The notes below the pieces were generated by a model that was not told the origin of the DNA, did no database searches, and was given only the letters and a program-made list of their open reading frames with translations. Shown here in pieces: positions 1 through 4,036 of a DNA stretch of 6,062 nt. A program made the translations under genes and the position numbers. Source of the DNA: a bacterium (lineage in GTDB: Bacteria > RBG-13-66-14). The stretch spans positions 1-6,062 of the forward strand of contig JAIOSI010000146.1 in NCBI GenBank assembly GCA_021107695.1. Reading direction: 5' to 3'. Each line of letters starts with the position of its first letter. Positions within the stretch are counted from its first letter, which is position 1.

Positions 1-217
1 AAGCCAGATCCTCGGCGATTTCTCCCAAAGTCCCCCAGGAAAGCAGCTTCGTCGTAATAAAATTGCGAAACAGCCCCGGAGCCTCGGTGCTGGTCTCTGC
101 AGACCTGCTGTAGTGGTGATTCATCGGCAATCCATAAAAGCAGCCAGGCTTGTATCTTACCTGCATTACAACGGTTAGGGTTCTGCGAGCCAGACTGCTT
201 TCAGCAACTTTTTTCAT
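1..217 (-). CDS. N-terminal part of an unrecognised protein, cut by the window edge
   Basis: Reading leftwards from an ATG at 217-215, the frame stays open for 72 codons to the edge. The protein begins MKKVAESSLARR. It has later ATGs at residues 18 and 32, and ends in the window with GLFRNFITTKLLSW followed by GTLGEIAEDLA. I do not recognise a family. The last 25 residues look amphipathic and helical, which is only a weak hint of a helix-turn-helix or similar fold. A plausible promoter lies just upstream on the same strand (236-265), leaving a leader of about 11 bases with no clear Shine-Dalgarno site. It is divergent from HU. A 72-codon open frame can occur by chance in this composition, so the gene is uncertain. 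The sequence to the left would decide it. Confidence 0.4.
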   Translation of the reverse strand, partial: MKKVAESSLARRTLTVVMQVRYKPGCFYGLPMNHHYSRSAETSTEAPGLFRNFITTKLLSWGTLGEIAEDLA

Positions 218-235
218 TTACACTGAGTATTAAGT

Positions 236-265
236 ATCATACTGACCGGGGATAAGGAAAGTCAA
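236..265 (-). promoter_or_regulatory. Probable sigma-70 promoter for the left-edge gene
   Basis: On the minus strand TTGACT (260-265) is followed after 18 bases by TATGAT (236-241). Both boxes differ from consensus at one position. The -10 box ends 18 bases before the ATG at 217, so transcription would start about 11 bases upstream of the gene. Confidence 0.5.
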
Positions 266-322
266 TATCGGCATAAATCCGCCTATAATGGCTTCCACTG
301 CGCTTTTATCCCACTTTTTTCC

Positions 323-351
323 TTGACAACGGTTAATCCAGCGTTTACACT
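323..351 (+). promoter_or_regulatory. Sigma-70 promoter of the HU gene
   Basis: A perfect -35 box TTGACA (323-328) is followed after 17 bases by TACACT (346-351). Transcription should start near 358, leaving an untranslated leader of about 124 bases before the HU start. The same box pair and spacing recur on the minus strand upstream of the methyltransferase (3097-3125). This suggests TTGACA-17-TACACT is a good housekeeping promoter in this genome. Confidence 0.65.
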
Positions 352-448
352 GCCTGCGGTTGGTTCTGATTTTAAGCATTAAGTGTGCTGCGAATCAGCC
401 CTGACACTGTCTTTTCTTGCAATGTTAACTTGTCCGCAAAACGAAAAA

Positions 449-461
449 GGTGCTTCGCACC
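449..461 (+). promoter_or_regulatory. Small hairpin in the HU leader
   Basis: GGTGC (449-453), loop TTC, GCACC (457-461) can form a 5-base-pair stem in the leader RNA. It ends nine bases before the Shine-Dalgarno site. It could affect leader stability or access to the ribosome site. There is no U-run, so it is not a terminator. A role is inference only. Confidence 0.3.
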
Positions 462-468
462 GCAACTA

Positions 469-481
469 GAAAGGAGGAGAT
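469..481 (+). promoter_or_regulatory. Very strong ribosome binding site of HU
   Basis: AAAGGAGGAGAT lies directly before the ATG. It matches 11 of 12 bases of the ideal complement to the usual bacterial 16S rRNA tail (AAAGGAGGTGAT). This fixes the HU start at 482 and predicts very high translation, as expected for an abundant nucleoid protein. Confidence 0.85.
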
Positions 482-754
482 ATGACTCGTCAAGACCTGG
501 TTGATCGTATCTCCAACGACGCTGGTCTGACCAAAAAGCAGGCTGGCCTTGCCCTCGACGCTGTCATCAGCGGAATCAAGGGTGGTATGAAAAAGGGCGA
601 GAAGGTTACTCTCGTCGGTTTTGGTACCTTCTACGTCGCCGAGCGTAAAGCCCGGATGGGTCGCAATCCCCGGACCCAGGAAAAGATCAATATCCCGGCC
701 CGCAAGGTTCCGAATTTCCGCGCTGGCAAAGCTCTCAAAGAGCTGATCAAGTAA
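482..754 (+). CDS. hup: HU-family nucleoid-associated DNA-binding protein
   Basis: This 90-residue protein has the usual HU length. Such proteins act as dimers in the nucleoid, bending and compacting DNA with little sequence preference. The N-terminal helices (1-40) form the dimer body. GFGTF (46-50) and the stretch to RNPRT (61-65) fit the HU/IHF signature pattern. Pro63, at the tip of the basic beta arm, is the residue that intercalates into DNA in this family. FRAGKALKE (79-87) is the conserved C-terminal block. It is a single-gene unit with its own promoter, an excellent ribosome site and a strong terminator after the TAA. Nothing is missing. Whether it is HU sensu stricto or an IHF-like subunit cannot be settled by eye. 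The absence of IHF-specific features and the 90-residue length favour HU. Confidence 0.97.
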   Translation: MTRQDLVDRISNDAGLTKKQAGLALDAVISGIKGGMKKGEKVTLVGFGTFYVAERKARMGRNPRTQEKINIPARKVPNFRAGKALKELIK

Positions 755-772
755 CCCCAGCCTCTTGCTCAA

Positions 773-800
773 AAAAAGAGAGCCGTTTGGCTCTCTTTTT
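773..800. terminator. Bidirectional intrinsic terminator between HU and metK
   Basis: AAAAAGAGAGCC (773-784), a GTTT loop and GGCTCTCTTTTT (789-800) form a perfect 12-base-pair stem. It has a T-run on the plus strand for HU and the mirror A-run, which is a T-run on the minus strand, for metK. It lies 18 bases after the HU stop and 16 bases after the TAA at 817-819 that would close full-length metK. That placement supports 817, not the TAG at 1027, as the ancestral metK end. Confidence 0.92.
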
Positions 801-816
801 CGTTCGATTTCCGTCC

Positions 817-1974
817 TTAGACGGCGTTCTGAAGATCCTTCACCGCGTCGGTCTTTTCCCAGGTAAAGGCGGGGAGCGCGCGCCCGAAGTGATCATAGGC
901 GGCGGTCTGCTGGTAGATCGGTCGCAGCAGGTCGAGCCGCTCGATAATCGCCCGGGGGCGCAGGTCGAAGACCTTTCCGATTGCCTCTTCGATAGCCGTC
1001 GCCGCGACCTTGCTCGTACCAAAGGTCTACACGAGGATGCTTACCGGCTGTGCCACTCCGATGCAGTAGGCAAACTGCACCTCAACCTGAGTTGCCAACC
1101 CGGCGGCAACGATATTCTTCGCCACGTAGCGAGCCATGTAGCTGGCGGAGCGGTCAACCTTGGACGCATCCTTGCCGGAGAAGCATCCGCCACCGTGGGC
1201 ACCGTGACCACCGTAGGTATCAACGATAATCTTCCGTCCGGTGAGTCCGGTATCCGCCTGGGGTCCGCCGAGGACGAACTTCCCGGTTCCATTGATGATG
1301 AACTTAGTGGAACTGTCGAGGAGCTTTGCCGGAACAACGGTGCGGATTACCTTCTCCTCAATCTGGCTCCGCAGTAACTCTTCGCTGACCTCATCGCTGT
1401 GCTGGGCGGCGATGACCACGTTCTCCACCCGCAGCGGTTTACCGTTTAGATACTCAATCGTAACCTGGCTCTTGCCGTCGGGGCGCAGGTGGGCAATCGT
1501 CTCGTCCTTGCGCACCGCTGCCAGTTTCTCTGCCAGACGGTGAGCCAGGGAGATGGAGAGCGGCATCAGCTCGTCGGTTTCATCGCAGGCGAAGCCAAAC
1601 ATCAGCCCCTGGTCGCCGGCACCCTGCTCCCGTTCGGCGGTCTGGTCAACGCCCTGGGCGATGTCCGGGGACTGCTCGTCAATGGAACTCAGGACGGCAA
1701 TGCTTTTTGAATCGAAACCCATCCGGGGGTCGGTGTAGCCGATCTGTTCTACAGTTTTCCGAACAATCTTCGGAATATCGATGTAACCCTTGGTGCTGAT
1801 TTCACCGGAAACCAGTGCAAGTCCCGTGGTTACCAGGGTCTCGCAGGCGACGCGGGAGTGCTTGTCCTGCGCCAGAGCGGCATCGAGAACGCCGTCGGAA
1901 ATCTGATCTGAAACCTTGTCCGGGTGTCCCTCGGTTACCGATTCCGAGGTGAAGTAATACTTTCTGTCCGCCAT
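817..1974 (-). CDS. metK: S-adenosylmethionine synthetase (MetK), interrupted by an in-frame TAG at codon 316
   Basis: MetK makes S-adenosylmethionine from methionine and ATP in the cytoplasm and is normally essential. Visible family motifs are GHPDK (16-20, with the catalytic His17), [12 protein letters not shown] (99-110), GAGDQG (118-123), [12 protein letters not shown] (245-256, Arg247 and Lys248) and GGGCFSGKD (261-269, Lys268; a further Lys272 follows). The uninterrupted ORF stops at TAG (1027-1029) after 315 residues. The same frame then continues for 69 codons with unmistakable MetK sequence ([35 protein letters not shown]) to a TAA at 817-819. With the TAG read as an amino acid, the product is 385 residues, the normal family length. 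The start is fixed by AGGAGG at 1979-1984. It is either a fresh nonsense mutation, a base-calling error, a decaying paralog, or readthrough. Confidence 0.93.
1027..1029 (-). other. In-frame amber codon inside metK
   Basis: The minus-strand codon is TAG, flanked by GTG (Val315) and ACC (Thr317). In relatives such as E. coli MetK the matching position is an acidic residue in the block VETFGT. A single G-to-T change from GAG would explain it. No frameshift is involved, since the frame is the same on both sides. Confidence 0.95.
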
Positions 1975-1978
1975 CGTT

Positions 1979-1984
1979 CCTCCT
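1979..1984 (-). promoter_or_regulatory. Ribosome binding site of metK
   Basis: AGGAGG on the minus strand lies four bases before the ATG at 1974. It confirms the start codon chosen from the conserved N-terminus. Confidence 0.85.
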
Positions 1985-2025
1985 GTCCTTTCGTAATAGT
2001 TTTTCGTCCCTCAGCAATCGAAACG

Positions 2026-2034
2026 ATTATAGCA
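2026..2034 (-). promoter_or_regulatory. Extended -10 promoter of metK
   Basis: The minus strand reads TGCTATAAT, a perfect TATAAT (2026-2031) with the TG of an extended -10 element. No good -35 box stands 16-18 bases upstream, which is common for extended -10 promoters. Transcription would start near 2019, giving a leader of about 45 bases. That is too short for a SAM riboswitch, and no SAM-riboswitch-like fold was seen further upstream. Confidence 0.6.
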
Positions 2035-2082
2035 GAGATTTTTAGATTTATAACGCCGAACCTTAGCACTCCACTGGACACC

Positions 2083-2113
2083 TGTGGGGTCAAGTCCGCA
2101 TACCTGCCCCACA
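2083..2113. repeat. REP-like inverted repeat between metK and the methyltransferase
   Basis: TGTGGGG (2083-2089) and CCCCACA (2107-2113) are a perfect 7-base inverted repeat with a 17-base spacer, extendable to 9 bases with one mismatch. The heptamer ACACCTG also occurs twice nearby, at 2078-2084 and 2120-2126. GTGGGGTCAAGTC resembles, from memory, the GTGGGGTCAGGTC-like ends found with REP-associated Y1 transposases. No transposase is present here. Neither strand has a T-run after the stem, so it is a poor terminator. Confidence 0.4.
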
Positions 2114-2153
2114 AGTTATACACCTGCATCGGTATCATGTAGCGTTAATGATC

Positions 2154-2167
2154 GGGCTTTTTCGCCC
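2154..2167. repeat. Short GC hairpin after the methyltransferase gene
   Basis: GGGC (2154-2157), a six-base loop and GCCC (2164-2167) can form a short stem. It lies about 40 bases downstream of the methyltransferase stop on the minus strand. There is no T-run in either direction, so it is at best a weak transcript-end hairpin. Confidence 0.3.
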
Positions 2168-2204
2168 ATAGGAATAAAGTCACCGCCAGAGCGGGGCTTA
2201 ACAG

Positions 2205-3032
2205 CTACTTATCACCAAACTTAAAATGAATAAACCGAGCCATCCGTTTCAAAAAGGGGATAAACCTAAACCAACCGAGTATTCCCCACCGCTTCGGATG
2301 GCGAGACATGAAGTAATATTCCTTAATTACCTCGATATCGAAATTCCAGGCATCCAGTTCTTTAACTTTATTCACGCCCCACTTGAACTCGGCATCCAAT
2401 TTAGCAACCGTCTTGTGCCTTTTGGCGTTATTTACGGCAAGCTTCGCAATCGTATCCGTTACAACCTCTGCGCTGGGAAAATGAGCTTTTATTTCCCCGA
2501 ACAGTGCTTTAACTTTGGCTTCTTCGAAGTACATCAGTGTTCCTTCGGTAATAATCAGGATTTTACCGTTATCTCCCCTCACTGTTTCAGAAACATCGTC
2601 TATCCAACTATGGTCAAAAGCTGATTTTGAGATAAAACGGTAGCGTTCCGTAGGCTGAACAAACTGCTCCCGTAGTTCAATGGACTCTGGCATGTCCAGC
2701 TCGAACCAGTTTATTGAGCCGTTATCCAGCCGTAAAAACCTCGTACCCAACCCAACACCCAGGTTAACGATGATACCGTTCGGGTTTTCCTCCATGAATT
2801 GCAGAACTATCTCATCGAGGATTTCGGTTCGAATAATCGTTCCGAGCTGTGAAAGTCGGTCATCGTCGAACTTTTCAAAGTCGTACTCGATGCGGCTCAC
2901 CCAATCCTCGGAAAAGGAATCCTTTAGGATACCATTCTTGTGAAGACTTTCCTTTGCTCGGAAGTACACCGTAATCAGCAGTGTTTCTGGAACACCGATT
3001 AGTTTCGTCTTTACTGTTCCTGTAGACACCAT
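2205..3032 (-). CDS. Class I SAM-dependent methyltransferase, leucine-carboxyl-methyltransferase (LCM) family
   Basis: This 275-residue protein has the length and motif order of the LCM-like O-methyltransferases (COG3315 type), often annotated 'polyketide biosynthesis O-methyltransferase'. The N-terminal GVPETLLITVYFRAKES (13-29) is the family's typical opening. IIVNLGVGLGTRFLRL (87-102) is the SAM-binding glycine loop, and ELDMPE (111-116) holds the acidic residue that should grip the ribose. EGTLMYFEE (163-171) is the family's post-catalytic motif. Many relatives have GLDTR where this has GLGTR. The C-terminus is basic and aromatic. The start is fixed by GGAGG at 3038-3042. It ends in TAG. 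Its base composition (26 of 60 GC in 2341-2400) is far below its neighbours, suggesting acquisition. The substrate cannot be inferred, because no biosynthetic cluster is adjacent. Confidence 0.88.
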   Translation of the reverse strand: MVSTGTVKTKLIGVPETLLITVYFRAKESLHKNGILKDSFSEDWVSRIEYDFEKFDDDRLSQLGTIIRTEILDEIVLQFMEENPNGIIVNLGVGLGTRFLRLDNGSINWFELDMPESIELREQFVQPTERYRFISKSAFDHSWIDDVSETVRGDNGKILIITEGTLMYFEEAKVKALFGEIKAHFPSAEVVTDTIAKLAVNNAKRHKTVAKLDAEFKWGVNKVKELDAWNFDIEVIKEYYFMSRHPKRWGILGWFRFIPFLKRMARFIHFKFGDK

Positions 3033-3037
3033 ACCTA

Positions 3038-3062
3038 CCTCCCCAGGTTGCAGGTTTCAACC
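3038..3062 (-). promoter_or_regulatory. Ribosome site and leader hairpin of the methyltransferase
   Basis: GGAGG (3038-3042) lies five bases before the ATG at 3032. Immediately upstream, GGTTG and CAACC (3046-3050 and 3058-3062) can pair around a 7-base loop, placing a small hairpin against the Shine-Dalgarno site. The ribosome site is secure. A regulatory role for the hairpin is inference. Confidence 0.6.
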
Positions 3063-3096
3063 AGTACATTGATACTGAGACTCAATCGCAAGAACG

Positions 3097-3125
3097 AGTG
3101 TATTATCCTACGACCTGCATGTCAA
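3097..3125 (-). promoter_or_regulatory. Sigma-70 promoter of the methyltransferase
   Basis: On the minus strand TTGACA (3120-3125) is followed after 17 bases by TACACT (3097-3102), the same box pair and spacing as the HU promoter. The start site would be near 3090, with a leader of about 58 bases. Confidence 0.65.
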
Positions 3126-3168
3126 GTGAATTCAGAACACCAAACCCCAGCAGCGGTCAGAGGCGTAT

Positions 3169-3196
3169 TTAACTATCTCCTGTCTTTATCTATAAT
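3169..3196 (+). promoter_or_regulatory. Probable promoter of the lipoprotein gene, close to the start codon
   Basis: TTAACT (3169-3174, four of six -35 positions) is followed after 16 bases by a perfect TATAAT (3191-3196). Only seven bases separate the -10 box from the ATG at 3204. Transcription would begin at or next to the start codon, giving a leaderless mRNA. No Shine-Dalgarno sequence is present before this ATG, which fits. Confidence 0.5.
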
Positions 3197-3203
3197 CACG
3201 GCG

Positions 3204-3887
3204 ATGCGACGACTCACCTTCAGCCTTATCTTTCTGCTGCTACTCCTCTCCGGGTGCAAAGACCTGGACGAGGAGCGGCGGCTGCGCTGCCTCGCCTACG
3301 CCGATACTGTGGACGAGGTTATGCTGGTGCTGCGGGTTGAGCGCGAGGCGTGGCCGCTGCTGCTGGAGGAGTTGACCGTTGCCCAGGGAATGCTGCGGCG
3401 GGAGATCGATATCTGGCCAACCGAGCAGCTTCTCACCGCCCGGCGGCTGATTCCTGACACCGATGAAGCCCGACAAACTCAGGCAGAGGCTGCAGTTCGC
3501 CTGGGAGAACTCCGCGCCGCCCTGCTGCTGGAGGTTGAGGAACTACTTGCCGCTCCACCGGAGCCAGAGGCTCAGAGTGAGCGTTACGAGGAAGACCTGC
3601 GCCTGGTAACTATCTTCAACCCCGAAGAACGGCTGGCTCATCTACTCGGCGAGGGTTTAAGCGAGAATGAAGAGGCTCTGCTTGATGAATACACCGCTCT
3701 CTGCCGGACCGAGGATATAAGCTGGCACGAGTTTTACAATCGCCTCAGCGGCGGGCTGACGGAATACACCGCCCAGGCGGCGGCTCTGCGACGAACCAAC
3801 CATGAGCTTGCCAAAACAATAGAAGAAATTTTTGCCTTCCGCCGAGAATTAGAGCATCGAGAGAATCCCTTCGCCGAAGGGCAGTAA
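3204..3887 (+). CDS. Small predicted lipoprotein, function unknown
   Basis: The 227-residue product has an N-terminal lipoprotein signal. MRR is followed by a hydrophobic run (4-15) and the lipobox LSGC, so the lipidated residue should be Cys18. Lys19 at position +2 carries no inner-membrane retention Asp, which suggests the outer membrane if the Lol rule holds here. The mature part is highly charged, rich in Glu, Arg and Leu, and looks almost wholly alpha-helical. A Pro-rich break (LLAAPPEPEAQ, 114-124) divides two helical halves. Coiled coil is plausible. Cys29 and Cys167 could form a disulfide. I recognise no family. The open frame reaches back to 3048, but only the ATG at 3204 puts the signal sequence at the N-terminus. 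It is divergent from the methyltransferase and 147 bases upstream of dinG. Confidence 0.8.
   Translation: MRRLTFSLIFLLLLLSGCKDLDEERRLRCLAYADTVDEVMLVLRVEREAWPLLLEELTVAQGMLRREIDIWPTEQLLTARRLIPDTDEARQTQAEAAVRLGELRAALLLEVEELLAAPPEPEAQSERYEEDLRLVTIFNPEERLAHLLGEGLSENEEALLDEYTALCRTEDISWHEFYNRLSGGLTEYTAQAAALRRTNHELAKTIEEIFAFRRELEHRENPFAEGQ
3867..3881 (+). repeat. Hairpin at the 3' end of the lipoprotein gene
   Basis: CCCTTC, loop GCC, GAAGGG forms a perfect 6-base-pair stem ending three bases before the TAA. No T-run follows, so it is not a standard intrinsic terminator. It may protect the transcript's 3' end or be incidental. Confidence 0.35.
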
Positions 3888-3911
3888 AGGCAACCCGTTT
3901 CGCTCCACCAT

Positions 3912-3936
3912 GGGGTGTATTGCTATACGCCCCTGC
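3912..3936. repeat. Palindromic repeat, copy 1
   Basis: GGGGTGTAT (3912-3920), loop TGCT, ATACGCCCC (3925-3933) forms a 9-base-pair stem with one G-T wobble, followed by TGC. The core GTATTGCTATACG (3917-3929) recurs exactly at 5943-5955. It resembles the dispersed GGGGCGTATTGC-type palindromes I recall from intergenic DNA of various bacteria. There is no T-run on either strand. Confidence 0.55.
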
Positions 3937-3966
3937 AAAATCCTGCGAATATTCAGAAGCTATGCC

Positions 3967-3998
3967 GTAGCACAATTCCGCAGATTCGTAGCACGATT
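3967..3998. repeat. Pair of 11-base direct repeats upstream of dinG
   Basis: GTAGCACAATT (3967-3977) and GTAGCACGATT (3988-3998) differ at one base and are offset by 21 bases, two DNA turns, placing them on the same face of the helix. They sit 37 to 68 bases before the dinG start. They may be a regulator's paired half-sites, but nothing identifies the protein. Confidence 0.35.
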
Positions 3999-4009
3999 TT
4001 TCCCAAGCC

Positions 4010-4036
4010 AAGCTAAACCATATTAAGCTAAATCAT
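4010..4036 (+). repeat. Tandem 12-base repeat overlapping the dinG start
   Basis: AAGCTAAACCAT (4010-4021) and AAGCTAAATCAT (4025-4036) match at 11 of 12 positions with a 15-base period. The second runs into the ATG at 4035. TATTAA (4021-4026) between them is a weak -10 candidate eight bases before the ATG, with no clear -35 box. No Shine-Dalgarno is present, so dinG may be leaderless or translated from a longer transcript from upstream. Confidence 0.35.

Noticed and set aside
92..105. Small palindrome GGTCT-CTGC-AGACC
   Set aside because: It lies inside the putative left-edge coding frame and is short, with no second copy seen.
284..289. Perfect TATAAT on the plus strand upstream of HU
   Set aside because: No acceptable -35 box or extended -10 TG precedes it. 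The TTGACA-17-TACACT promoter downstream is a better candidate for HU.
425..772. 115-codon open frame on the minus strand opposite HU
   Set aside because: It is a mirror of the strongly conserved HU gene, starts in the terminator region and has no family motifs.
787..1377. 196-codon open frame on the plus strand opposite metK
   Set aside because: It lies antisense to the conserved metK frame in GC-rich DNA, which commonly leaves long shadow frames. It starts inside the terminator and has no ribosome site or recognisable protein features.
2116..2124. DnaA-box-like TTATACACC
   Set aside because: It is a single site with a mismatch at the last position, and no cluster of boxes, AT-rich unwinding stretch or origin genes lie nearby.
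1975..2204. SAM riboswitch upstream of metK
   Set aside because: The promoter at 2026-2034 leaves only about 45 bases of leader. I found no SAM-riboswitch-like helices or leader terminator in the interval.
2226..2943. Plus-strand open frames (2226-2624 and 2680-2943) opposite the methyltransferase
   Set aside because: The minus strand has a full family protein with a promoter and ribosome site. The plus frames are low-quality shadows.
3048..3203. Upstream extension of the lipoprotein frame to an ATG at 3048
   Set aside because: It would bury the lipoprotein signal sequence 52 residues inside the protein and run through the divergent methyltransferase promoter. The ATG at 3204 gives a standard signal peptide.
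3946..3953. GAATATTC palindrome upstream of dinG as an SOS (LexA) box
   Set aside because: It fits neither the CTGT-N8-ACAG nor the GAAC-N4-GTTC type of LexA site, and an 8-base palindrome is common by chance.
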